DNA of 64,000 nt from Parapedobacter sp042666505 (GTDB lineage Bacteria > Bacteroidota > Bacteroidia > Sphingobacteriales > Sphingobacteriaceae). Position 1 is the first letter of the stretch. Every line of letters begins with the position of its first letter. The notes under the pieces were generated by a model. It did not search any database. It worked only from the letters and a program-made list of their open reading frames with translations, and was not told the origin of the DNA. This document shows positions 28,101 to 34,617 of the stretch, piece after piece. Made by a program: the position numbers and the translations under genes. The stretch covers positions 131,249 to 195,248 of the forward strand of contig NZ_JBHTDN010000008.1 in the NCBI RefSeq assembly GCF_042666505.1, written 5' to 3'.

Positions 28101-29359
28101 GCGTTTACGATGGTGTAGGTGCCGTCCCCGTTGTCGGTGACCGTAGTGGTATTGGCATCGAAGGTCACCACGGTGCCGTCGGCTGCCGTATGCGTGAATG
28201 TTCCGTCGCCGTTGTCCACCAGCGCATCGGTGTTGGCCACGATCTGGCTGTTGATGATGGAGACGATCTCGTTGTAGGTGTTGCTGGTGTTGTCCTGCAG
28301 CTCGGTCACCACATCGCCCGGAACGTCAACCGTCACGGTCGTGCCATCCGCGTTTACAATGGTATACGTGCCGTCACCGTTATCGGTGACCGTGGTCGTA
28401 TTGGCATCGAAGGTCGCCACGGTGCCATCGGCTGCCGTATGGGTGAAGGTCCCGTTGCCGTTGTCCACCAGCGCGTCCGTGTTGGCCACGATCTGGTTAT
28501 TGATGATCGAGACAACCTCGTTGTAGGTGTTGCTGGTGTTGTCCTGGAGCTCGGTCACCACATCACCCGGAACGTCGACCGTCGTAACTGTGTTGTCCTC
28601 ACTAGTGTATGTATAAGAGCCGCCGCCATTGCTAACAAGGGTAGTCACGGTCTCGTTTGCCTTCACTAAATTTTCAAAGTTGATTGTTTGAGCAACACCG
28701 TTCTCATCGAAGTATGTAAACTCGTTGCCATTATAATTTACATTGCCGCCATATTCTCGCGCGATCTCAATCAGCTTGTTGTGTACCTCAGTGTTAGCTA
28801 CGATTTGTTCGAAATGTTCGATGACACTATTGGGGATATCAATCGTGACACCCGAACCTAGTATGACGTTGCCTTCAGCGTCTATTGCCGATTCGTTGTA
28901 GTAAGTGTACGTCCCATCACCGTCATCTATCAACAACGTCACCGTTTCGGTTTGTTGAACAATGTTTTGCAGGTTAACCACTTGTGAAACACCGCCTTGA
29001 TCTATATACGAAAACTCATATGTCGCCGGGTTGTAAGAGACAGTTGAACTAGTGGTCGCGCCTACTAAAACCCATTTAGATCCGTCATTGTAATATATGC
29101 CGGGGACAACGTCATTTGTCGTTGCCGTATTGTAGACCATCATCCCCGCCACATGACTACTCAACGGTGCAGAATTGTTAGCGCCGACCAGAGCAACACG
29201 TGTATGTAGCAGCCCTTTATTGGCACTTTCCAATTCTAAGACAGCGTCGTCATTGGGCGAGATGTTGCCGCCTACTGTACCATCTTTCACTTTCTGTTGT
29301 GAAAACGCCGCTCCCATCATGAATACGGAAACAAGCGTGAGAAGTAGTTTTTTGCTCAT
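25196..29359 (-). CDS. Giant repeat surface adhesin with C-terminal coiled coil
   Basis: 1387 residues. Signal peptide MSKKLLLTLVSVFMMGAAFS, a fibre-type N-terminal block (ISPNDDAVLELESANKGLLH), then about ten repeats of 83 residues built on DNGDGTFTHTAADGTVVTF and NGDGTYTIVNADGT with an asparagine-rich helix-forming linker (DNTSNTYNEVVSIINNQI). The C-terminus carries the EDYFEGRSELNADYNFKSLK block and NENRHLPGITSING, typical of Bacteroidota tail-fibre/endosialidase-chaperone-like ends, and a long coiled coil (VLEKVEELYLHTIEQQRLLD to RVERLEKLLL). First gene of the seven-gene surface operon. Likely a trimeric or fibrous adhesin; trimerisation is inferred. Confidence 0.85.
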   Translation of the reverse strand: MSKKLLLTLVSVFMMGAAFSQQKVKDGTVGGNISPNDDAVLELESANKGLLHTRVALVGANNSAPLSSHVAGMMVYNTATTNDVVPGIYYNDGSKWVLVGATTSSTVSYNPATYEFSYIDQGGVSQVVNLQNIVQQTETVTLLIDDGDGTYTYYNESAIDAEGNVILGSGVTIDIPNSVIEHFEQIVANTEVHNKLIEIAREYGGNVNYNGNEFTYFDENGVAQTINFENLVKANETVTTLVSNGGGSYTYTSEDNTVTTVDVPGDVVTELQDNTSNTYNEVVSIINNQIVANTDALVDNGNGTFTHTAADGTVATFDANTTTVTDNGDGTYTIVNADGTTVTVDVPGDVVTELQDNTSNTYNEIVSIINSQIVANTDALVDNGDGTFTHTAADGTVVTFDANTTTVTDNGDGTYTIVNADGTSVTVDVVGDVLTEIQDNTSSTYNEIVSVINSQIVANTDALVDNGDGTFTHTAADGTVVTFDANTTTVTDNGDGTYTIVNADGTTVTVDVPGDVVTELQDNTSNTYNEVVSIINNQIVANTDALVDNGDGTFTHTAADGTVVTFDANTTTVTDNGDGTYTIVNADGTTVTVDVPGDVVTELQDNTSNTYNEVVSIINSQIVANTDALVDNGDGTFTHTAADGTVVTFDANTTTVTDNGDGTYTIVNADGTSVTVDVVGDVLTEIQDNTSNTYNEIVSIINSQIVANTDALVDNGDGTFTHTAADGTVVTFDANTTTVTDNGDGTYTIVNDDGTSVTVDVVGDVLTEIQDNTSNTYNEIVSIINNQIVANTDALVDNGNGTFTHTAADGTVVTFDANTTTVTDNGDGTYTIVNDDGTSVTVDVVGDVLTEIQDNTSNTYNEIVSIINNQIVANTDALVDNGDGTFTHTAADGTVVTFDANTTTVTDNGDGTYTIVNADGTSVTVDVVGDVVSNIQNLGSIYNEVIGLIEANGGDLVDNGDGTFTYTPPGGTAVTFDAKGTLVNNGDGTYTFTDAGGTVTTVDVPGDVVTELQDNTSNTYNEVVSIINNQIVANTDALVDNGDGTFTHTAADGTVVTFDANTTTVTDNGDGTYTIVNADGTTVTVDVPGDVVTELQDNTSNTYNEVVSIINNQIVANTDALVDNGDGTFTHTAADGTVVTFTIPSDVAAANGLSIDGTSGAVELGGALTEPTAITTDATNTLAITGLGAGDAQTNQVMSVNPIGVLQTIEVEDLAIEPWLRQSDAEKATANTDDIYIMGKVGVGTNDMLATANPDVMLAVNGAILTTNSIYADYVFEDYFEGRSELNADYNFKSLKDVEQFINENRHLPGITSINGLQKNENGEYLFNLSELSIQVLEKVEELYLHTIEQQRLLDSKEEEIKDLRERVERLEKLLLGKEAANLKENE
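25940..28485 (-). repeat. Tandem array of about ten 249-bp coding repeats
   Basis: Unit length is 249 bp (83 codons), preserved exactly between most copies, for example identical phase at 26784, 27033, 27780 and 28278. Copies are nearly identical at DNA level and fall into two alternating linker types, DVPGDVVTELQDNTSNTYNE and DVVGDVLTEIQDNTSNTYNE. One copy near 26345-26560 is clearly diverged and shortened (GSIYNEVIGLIEANGG). The array length is likely unstable through recombination. Confidence 0.95.
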
Positions 29360-30011
29360 TCTTAAAAGTGTTAACTTAATCAGCTTATCGTTGACGTGCT
29401 AATCGCACTAGTTATTTTGCAGGCAAACGTTGTGGTTAATTCGGACAAGCCCTAACCACCGGTATATGCCGGTTTAAGTATGGTTTCAAAGGGCTTGTAT
29501 AAATCTTTTCGTGCGACCGACCAGTGCTTTAAACAATCCATACGTGGACCAAAATTGAAAGTATGCCGGTCGAGACTATCGAATCCGCTACTCACTACTC
29601 ATGGTATCGATAGACACTGCAAGCCCTTTGGATGTGAAACAACATGTTTATTATGTTCTTCGTAACACGAAGTTTCTTCATTACGTAAGAATGAAGAGTT
29701 AGCTCCGCAGCCATAGGCAAACTAAACGGAGTAATGGCGATCGGGCTGATTGCGAAGCAATCAGATCCGCAATTTGTTAATTCACTCATGTCAATCATTT
29801 TTCAGAGGTAGATAGTATTGTAAAAGTACAGCGGAAAAGAAAGGAGAAAGAATATGTAGCTACTCACTATTACTCACTTCGTAAGACGTGTGTCTAACTA
29901 GCTTATAATCAGCGATAAAAAATTGACAATTAACAGATTGCCTCTAGATTTAAAACGGGTTATTGTAGAATTCGCGTATGAGCAGGTCGATGTTTAACAA
30001 GAGCACGTCTT
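29360..30011. other. Long AT-rich upstream region of the surface operon
   Basis: 652 bases with no convincing gene; the short reading frames lack protein-like composition. It contains an inverted repeat ACAAGCCCT (29445-29453) / AGGGCTTGT (29490-29498) enclosing CCGGTATATGCCGG, and two TACTCA direct-repeat motifs at 29588-29601 and 29860-29877. The length and structure suggest a long regulated leader for the repeat-adhesin operon. Confidence 0.5.
29860..29877. promoter_or_regulatory. TACTCA direct-repeat motif (candidate regulator site)
   Basis: TACTCACTATTACTCAC is two copies of TACTCAC with a 10-bp period. A very similar element, TACTCACAACTACTCAG with the same 10-bp period, lies at 30577-30593 upstream of the LuxR-type HTH gene, and a third version with 7-bp period is at 29588-29601. 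One helical turn between half-sites suits a protein binding one face of DNA. Confidence 0.45.
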
Positions 30012-30380
30012 TTAAAGACTGATAATCCATGCGACTAGATCGACTTTGCCGCTCAGTCCAAGTTTTTTTCTAACACGGTACTTTCTGTTTTCGATAGAAC
30101 GGACGGTGCAGTTCGTGCAATAGGCAACTTCCTTAGTGGCAAACTGTAAATGCAGATAGGCACATAGTTCAAGCTCTTTGCCGATAAGCGTCGGCGCTTT
30201 CGTAAGCAACTTATTAAGCACTTCGGGATATCTCTTTGAGAACTCCGTAAGAAATGCCGGGCTCCCTCCTTTCGCGAGTTCAACCAGGTGTCCTAAGTCG
30301 GGGAGGTAGTCTGATGCTTCATTGATATCAAGGCTTTCGTTATCGGCATAGTCTTTTTTGCTTTTCAACATACTTTTCAA
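30012..30380 (-). CDS. Stand-alone LuxR-type HTH regulator
   Basis: 122 residues. The C-terminal part is a LuxR/GerE-like HTH of the type that ends Bacteroidota TPR-HTH regulators: LIGKELELCAYLHLQFATKE, then VAYCTNCTVRSIENRKYRVR and KKLGL. The usual long N-terminal TPR and coiled-coil part is absent; only about 55 residues precede the HTH. Whether it is a truncated relic or a functional small regulator cannot be decided. It lies upstream of the surface operon on the same strand, with similar TACTCA repeats upstream of both, so it may regulate that operon and itself. Confidence 0.75.
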   Translation of the reverse strand: MKSMLKSKKDYADNESLDINEASDYLPDLGHLVELAKGGSPAFLTEFSKRYPEVLNKLLTKAPTLIGKELELCAYLHLQFATKEVAYCTNCTVRSIENRKYRVRKKLGLSGKVDLVAWIISL

Positions 30381-30711
30381 TTATAACATGAACAATTAGA
30401 TAATTTTCGAACTACCTAAATTCCGTCCTTCTGAATAAAAACCGCAATTCGATGCTTTATATGACAATGGTAGATATCAAACGTAGCTAGCAAGCAAAGT
30501 GTCTAAGTACTTCCTCCTGTACCCATTTTTCTTCTACAAAGAAAATTGAAACATTTATTTATTCAGAAAATTGAACTACTCACAACTACTCAGATCAAAA
30601 AAAATACGACTCGAAAATAGCAAAAAATTGAGTCCTAATTAGAAAATCATCTATATGAAATTAGAATCCTTAAGAATAATATGTGCGATAGATCTGGCAC
30701 CAAGGTATCCT
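30381..30711. other. AT-rich intergenic region with a TACTCA repeat
   Basis: No gene seen. It contains the third TACTCA direct repeat (30577-30593) about 200 bases upstream of the HTH gene start. The rest is low-complexity AT-rich sequence. Confidence 0.45.
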
Positions 30712-30845
30712 CCGTAAGTTTGCGCAATAGATTGCGATCATGAAATCGTCGCCGGGGGGAACGTTAGGAACAGGCCTCCCGCGAGCCAGGAGAGGCTGGC
30801 GGTGGAACACCAAAAGGAATGCGTTAGCCTGATCAGCGTATGCAT
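30712..30845 (-). pseudogene. Decayed partial copy of the adjacent DUF3267 gene
   Basis: The stretch around 30720-30815 aligns by eye with 31002-31104 inside the neighbouring DUF3267 gene: TTGCGCAATAG, GATCATGAAATCG and GAGCCAGGAGAGGCTG correspond to TTGCGCAATAG, GATCATGAAATCG and GGCCAGCCAGGACAGGCTG. Substitutions and small indels destroy the frame. It is a relic of duplication of the 3' part of that gene, weaker beyond 30815. Confidence 0.65.
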
Positions 30846-30928
30846 CAACTTAGCGAAATGCACGTTTAAATGTGCACAGTGTTGCTATAGTTGCACGTAT
30901 CGAAATGCGACAGCCTTCGAGAAACGTT

Positions 30929-31540
30929 TTAAAGCGATTTCTTATACACATAGCACCCCAGTTTTTCCGGATGATCCTGCACGAGGCTGTTCATGGGCAG
31001 CTTGCGCAATAGGTTGATGATCATGAAATCGCCCCCCGCTGCAAGTGTGAAGAACAAGCCGCCGGCCAGCCAGGACAGGCTGCCGGTGAAGATCGCGACG
31101 ATACATGGCAGGAAACCGGTTAGGATGGCCGGCATGATGCCGCCGATGATGTAGTGCCGTACGGTTAACGGCTCTTTGCAGTGGCAATAAGGCGTCGCGT
31201 ACTTCCACATGATGCCGAAACGGATGGAGCGGAAACCCTGTTTGGCAAACAGCGCCCAGGTAGCGCCGTGGATCAGCTCATGCGCCACAATGCCCAATAC
31301 CAGCACGATCAGCATGCTGAGGCCGGTGCTTTGCATCCCCGGCAGTGTGAGCGCCTCGGATATGCGATCGGGTACGGTTGGTCCCCACCGCAGGAAATAC
31401 GCCGCGCTAAACAACACCAAAAACGGCAGTGCATACACAATGGCCTGCCACTGGGTTTTGACAACGTCAATGGTCAGTTCTTCCCGGACGTATCCTTCCA
31501 GTTGGGCCGAGGATTCAACGGTCTCTTGCTGATTTTCCAT
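30929..31540 (-). CDS. DUF3267 family membrane protein, putative zincin metallopeptidase
   Basis: 203 residues with hydrophobic helices near 38-55 and 75-95 and again from about 125 to 175. The HExxH motif is HELIH in VLGIVAHELIHGATWAL (about 83-98), in the first position of a transmembrane segment as in site-2-protease-like membrane zincins. A histidine/cysteine cluster (YCHCKEPLTVRHY) follows. The family is annotated as putative zincin peptidase; no substrate is known. A decayed copy of its 3' part lies just downstream. Confidence 0.85.
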   Translation of the reverse strand: MENQQETVESSAQLEGYVREELTIDVVKTQWQAIVYALPFLVLFSAAYFLRWGPTVPDRISEALTLPGMQSTGLSMLIVLVLGIVAHELIHGATWALFAKQGFRSIRFGIMWKYATPYCHCKEPLTVRHYIIGGIMPAILTGFLPCIVAIFTGSLSWLAGGLFFTLAAGGDFMIINLLRKLPMNSLVQDHPEKLGCYVYKKSL

Positions 31541-31856
31541 AGTGAAGGCAAAAATACGTTTTATCCCGACGCCTTCCCGATGGTTTCTCTATAAAACGCC
31601 GTCTTTTGCAGTTTTTGCCGAGATAGGGTAGGCGATTGCCGGGATAGCGCAGGGATTTGCCCCGGCCAGCGAATAGGGGTGGGAGGGATAGGAGTTCGCA
31701 CGCTGGCAGCGATCTGATAAATGCATCATCCGGCGACAAAAACGTCATTTCGCGACAAATGCGTCATTTCGCGACAAATGCGTCATTTTGCGACATCCGC
31801 GACAAGGCTTTTTGGGCTTCCGCCGATCTTTGTACTGTTGTTTAAATGATCTTATC
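31541..31856. other. Intergenic region between DUF3267 and the DUF5675 cassette
   Basis: 316 bases. The left part is GC-rich without recognised features; the right part holds the 19-bp tandem repeats at 31733-31805. A near-consensus -7 box (GATCTTTG, about 31826-31833) lies upstream of the gene at 31857. Confidence 0.45.
31733..31805. repeat. Short tandem repeat, 19-bp unit, about 3.5 copies
   Basis: Units of GCGACAAATGCGTCATTTC follow one another with small changes (GCGACAAAAACGTCATTTC first, GCGACATCC last). The array ends about 50 bases before the start of the 31857 gene, in its probable promoter region. Confidence 0.85.
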
Positions 31857-32624
31857 ATGGCACAACAGGAAAGTATCATTAAATTAAAAGGAAAGATCGG
31901 GGATCTGACCTTTTACAAAACCAAAGATGGGTACCAGGCACGGCAGGCGAAGGGTGTAGACCCCCAGCGCATTGCCACGGACCCCAACTATCAGCGTACG
32001 CGCGAGAACAACGCTGAGTTTGCCACCGGGGCGGCCGCGGCCAAGCGGTTGCGCGACACCCTGCGGCCGATGATCCTGCTCACGTACGACCCCAAGATGC
32101 CCGGTCGGCTTTTCAGCCGGGTGATGCGGGTGGTTAAGGCGGATGCCGTGAGTGACCGCGGCGAGCGGCGTGTATTGCCCGGCAATCTCGGGTTGCTCGG
32201 CCAGTTTGGGTTCAACGCGGCTGCATCGTTGACCAATACGCTCTTCCTCGAGCCGCAATGCACGGTTGACCGCGTTGCGGGTACGGTGGCGCTAGACATC
32301 CCGTCACTGGTGCCCAAGCTGACCATCGCTGCACCCCAAGGTGCCACGCATTTCCAGTTCAATTTCGGTGCAGCCGTTGTTGATTTCGACACCGAAGGCG
32401 AGGGTAATGGATCGGTCATGGCCATCGCCGAGAGCGAAACCAGCTTACTGATGGCCGAATCGTTTGCGGGGGTCACGCTGACGGTGGAGTTGCCTCCAGC
32501 GAGTGAGCTTCCTTTGTTTGCGCTGTTCGGCATTTCCTTTTACCAGGAGGTAAACGGTAAGCCCTATCCGCTCAACAACGGGGCGTACAATCCCATCGAC
32601 ATCTTCCGGGTCGACGTGGCATGA
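31857..32624 (+). CDS. Conserved hypothetical protein heading a four-gene cassette
   Basis: 255 residues from MAQQESIIKLKGKIGDLTFY (start chosen because the upstream extension is non-coding). N-terminus is basic, with GDLTFYKTKDGYQARQAKGV, and the middle carries RERTRENNAEF-like charged helices (RTRENNAEFATGAAAAKRLR); the second half is beta-rich (VPKLTIAAPQGATHFQFNFG). No catalytic motif is recognised. It is the kind of conserved Bacteroidota protein found with DUF5675 genes. Its stop overlaps the next start (ATGA). Confidence 0.75.
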   Translation: MAQQESIIKLKGKIGDLTFYKTKDGYQARQAKGVDPQRIATDPNYQRTRENNAEFATGAAAAKRLRDTLRPMILLTYDPKMPGRLFSRVMRVVKADAVSDRGERRVLPGNLGLLGQFGFNAAASLTNTLFLEPQCTVDRVAGTVALDIPSLVPKLTIAAPQGATHFQFNFGAAVVDFDTEGEGNGSVMAIAESETSLLMAESFAGVTLTVELPPASELPLFALFGISFYQEVNGKPYPLNNGAYNPIDIFRVDVA

Positions 32625-33043
32625 TGACGCTCTATCTGAAGCGCCGCTATCACGCCGGGGGGACCAACGGCGAGATCACGTATGAAGGCCGCGTGGTATG
32701 CGCCTGTATCGAGCTGCCCTGGCGGGGCAACCGTCGGTTCATCAGCTGCATTCCGGAGGGGCGCTACCGTCTGGTAAAGCGCATGCATTCCCGTTGGGGC
32801 GAGCAGCTGGCCGTAGCCAACGTGCCGGGGCGCGAGGGTATTCTCATCCACCCGGCCAACGATGCCCTTACGCAGTTGCAGGGATGCATTGCTCCGGTTA
32901 CCAAGTGTACCGCGCCCGGCGTTGGCAGCTACAGCCGGGTAGCCCTGGAGCGGCTGAAGGATCTCGTTTATCCGGTGCTTGATGCCGGAGAGGAGGCTTG
33001 GCTCGTGGTTGTGGAGGAATCGGTGGTCGTTGATGATGACTAA
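32621..33043 (+). CDS. DUF5675 family protein
   Basis: 140 residues. The family core is clear: TYEGRVVCACIELPWRGNRR, SCIPEGRYRLVKRMHSRWGE and GREGILIHPANDALTQLQGC. The His/Cys residues (H98-P-A-N, GC-I) and glycine-rich turns resemble a small hydrolase-like or L,D-transpeptidase-like fold, but no function is established. Overlaps its upstream neighbour by 4 bases. Confidence 0.85.
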   Translation: MMTLYLKRRYHAGGTNGEITYEGRVVCACIELPWRGNRRFISCIPEGRYRLVKRMHSRWGEQLAVANVPGREGILIHPANDALTQLQGCIAPVTKCTAPGVGSYSRVALERLKDLVYPVLDAGEEAWLVVVEESVVVDDD

Positions 33044-33332
33044 ACACAGCAAACCGGCATCCGCCCCTCGGGGAGCGGCGGATGCCACGCCTGTCCAGGC
33101 GTCGAGTGGGCAGCCGGCAGTACCTTGGTGGGTATCCTTGCGGCAGGGACTGCAACTGGCCAGCCAGTTGGTTGCCGCGTCGCCGGTACGGTTACCGCCC
33201 AAAGTCGTGGCCGCAGCCAAGTACCTCAGCTTGGCGTTGGGTATTTGGGAAAGCTTAGACCCGCAGCCCGGTTCGCTGGTTGATGCGACGGCCGACGAGG
33301 ACGACGGAGTGGAGGCCCATGGCACGCCATGA
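33033..33332 (+). CDS. Small hypothetical protein, third gene of the DUF5675 cassette
   Basis: About 99 residues from MMTKHSKPASAPRGAADATP. A disordered Ala/Pro-rich start, then an amphipathic central segment (WWVSLRQGLQLASQLVAASP and KVVAAAKYLSLALGIWESLD) and an acidic tail. It overlaps the end of the DUF5675 gene and the start of the next gene, so it is translated as part of the cassette. Not recognised. Confidence 0.6.
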   Translation: MMTKHSKPASAPRGAADATPVQASSGQPAVPWWVSLRQGLQLASQLVAASPVRLPPKVVAAAKYLSLALGIWESLDPQPGSLVDATADEDDGVEAHGTP

Positions 33333-33492
33333 CCTCAAGCTTGGCACGGCTGGAGGCACATTGCTGAGTGTGATGCCCCAAATCGGTGCCGATGAGCTGC
33401 TCAAAACGGCCATCCTTGCCGCTGTGGGTGCCATCATCAGCTTCGTGGTGAGTTTTGCGCTCCATCGGCTGCGTAGATCTCGCCGCCGATAG
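33319..33492 (+). CDS. Small single-pass membrane protein, last gene of the cassette
   Basis: 57 residues from MARHDLKLGTAGGTLLSVMP. One transmembrane helix (about 30-48, AILAAVGAIISFVVSFAL) is followed by a strongly basic tail (HRLRRSRRR), giving a positive-inside orientation. Such small proteins can act as holin-like or anchoring subunits, but nothing specific is recognised. A strong terminator starts 5 bases after its stop. Confidence 0.65.
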   Translation: MARHDLKLGTAGGTLLSVMPQIGADELLKTAILAAVGAIISFVVSFALHRLRRSRRR

Positions 33493-33496
33493 TCAG

Positions 33497-33527
33497 ACCG
33501 CCCCCGGAAAACGGGGGCGGTTTTTTT
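33497..33527 (+). terminator. Strong intrinsic terminator of the DUF5675 cassette
   Basis: ACCGCCCCC (33497-33505) pairs with GGGGGCGGT (33513-33521), extendable by a G-C pair, loop GGAAAAC, followed by TTTTTTT. Classic Rho-independent structure. Confidence 0.93.
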
Positions 33528-33559
33528 GTTTAATTTTATTTTTGAATTGTCTATATTTG
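33525..33559 (+). promoter_or_regulatory. Promoter of the toxin-antitoxin pair
   Basis: TATATTTG at 33552-33559 is an exact TAnnTTTG box; a TTTG at 33525-33528 lies 23 bp upstream. The antitoxin ATG is at 33589, giving a leader of about 20-25 bases. The upstream half overlaps the T-run of the preceding terminator. Confidence 0.6.
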
Positions 33560-33588
33560 CTATTATTGGACATTAAATTTGAACTATC

Positions 33589-33819
33589 ATGAATATTAGT
33601 TTCACTGAACGGCAAGAAAAGTATATTGCAAGCCAGCTGGCGTCAGGCGATTATCAAAACGCAAGTGAGGTGGTGAGGGATGCATTGCGATTGCATGAAT
33701 ACTATAGACGCAGAATGTTGGAAGAGCTGCGCATCGAAATTGCCGCAGGTTGGGAGAGCCCAGAAACAAATGATACCGTCCAGGACATCATCGCGTCTCG
33801 CCAACGGGCTAAAAGATGA
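33589..33819 (+). CDS. ParD-like type II antitoxin
   Basis: 76 residues with the ParD/CopG ribbon-helix-helix start MNISFTERQEKYIASQLASG followed by YQNASEVVRDALRLHEYYRR. The C-terminal half would wrap the toxin. It overlaps the toxin gene by 4 bases (ATGA), the usual translational coupling. It probably also represses the shared promoter at 33552-33559. Confidence 0.93.
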   Translation: MNISFTERQEKYIASQLASGDYQNASEVVRDALRLHEYYRRRMLEELRIEIAAGWESPETNDTVQDIIASRQRAKR

Positions 33820-34127
33820 AAGATACCAAAAAGTGTTATCGACTTTCAGTTGCGTCGACAAAAGATGTAAATGATATCTACGATTATACCTTGCTGAAGT
33901 TTGGTGAACAACAAACTGTAAAGTATCTCAACGGGCTTGAAGAACGCCTTGACTTTTTGGGTAATTATCCCGCATCTGGTCGATCACGTGAGGAAGTAAG
34001 AAAAGGATTGATGAGTTTCGCGTATAGAAGACATGTGATATTTTACCGTGTTATGAAATACGGGATTAAAGTAGTGCGTATTTTACATGCAAGCATGGAT
34101 ATCCCGAAGCAATTCGGTACCCCATAG
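33816..34127 (+). CDS. ParE-like type II toxin (RelE/ParE superfamily)
   Basis: 103 residues: YRLSVASTKDVNDIYDYTLL, KFGEQQTVKYLNGLEERLDF, then the family-specific RKGLMSFAYRRHVIFYRVMK and VVRILHASMDIPKQF. ParE proteins usually inhibit DNA gyrase, RelE relatives cut mRNA; the sequence resembles ParE more. Expected to be neutralised by the antitoxin encoded just upstream. Low GC compared with neighbours. Confidence 0.93.
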   Translation: MKDTKKCYRLSVASTKDVNDIYDYTLLKFGEQQTVKYLNGLEERLDFLGNYPASGRSREEVRKGLMSFAYRRHVIFYRVMKYGIKVVRILHASMDIPKQFGTP

Positions 34128-34139
34128 CGAATAATTAAA

Positions 34140-34334
34140 CTATCCTATCACCCTTTCCACCTCTTCCGCCTTCAATCCCATATAATCCGCAAATTCCCGT
34201 ACTGACACCGGCTGGTGGGGCAGCTTGCCCAGCGCAAAGTGGATGTCTTTGAGCAAACGCTGGGATGCGCGGATGCTTTTGCCCGTAACCATGCTTACAT
34301 CGTGGGGCAGGATGATGAGTCGTTGTTTCTTCAT
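34140..34334 (-). CDS. Small hypothetical protein with HTH-like C-terminus
   Basis: 64 residues, convergent with the toxin gene. Basic N-terminus (MKKQRLIILPHDVSMVTGKS), an amphipathic middle (IRASQRLLKDIHFALGKLP) and a C-terminus that looks like a winged or simple HTH (SVREFADYMGLKAEEVERVI). I do not recognise a named family; similar short proteins occur in Bacteroidota. Could bind DNA. Confidence 0.6.
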   Translation of the reverse strand: MKKQRLIILPHDVSMVTGKSIRASQRLLKDIHFALGKLPHQPVSVREFADYMGLKAEEVERVIG

Positions 34335-34512
34335 AAGTAAGTATTGGTGCTACGGGCTAGAATTTCGTACCTTAGCGACGAGTTAAGGTTTTAATAGATT
34401 TGTATTAAAAAGCACAATAATTGATTAGATAAAAATTGAATTAACATATTAACTATAGCGACAGCTATTTTTCTCGCAACCGAAATACTGCTAAAATTTA
34501 CACTACGCGAAG

Positions 34513-34554
34513 AAGAATCTGCTGGACGCCCGGTCATGCGGGCGCCAGATTCTT
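34513..34554 (+). other. Structured inverted repeat upstream of the alpha-CTD-like gene
   Basis: AAGAATCTG (34513-34521) pairs with CAGATTCTT (34546-34554), and inside it CGCCCG (34527-34532) pairs with CGGGCG (34539-34544). It lies about 65 bases before the small protein at 34618 and could be an upstream terminator, a regulatory RNA element or a leader structure. No long T-run. Confidence 0.5.
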
Positions 34555-34617
34555 TGCGTAGGCCGTTAGCAGCGGTTCGGTTGCGGGAGTTTGGTTGCCC
34601 GCAGCTGTTTTAAAGCC

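Noticed and set aside
25967..28669. 900-residue open frame on the plus strand through the adhesin repeats
   Set aside because: It is antisense to the repeat gene and arises because the repeat unit is a multiple of three, so one stop-free frame is copied in every unit. The sense protein has a signal peptide and known C-terminus.
29480..29798. Two short overlapping frames upstream of the adhesin gene
   Set aside because: No protein-like composition or start signals; more likely part of a regulatory leader.
31733..31805. Possible CRISPR array
   Set aside because: Units follow directly without unique spacers, so it is a plain tandem repeat.
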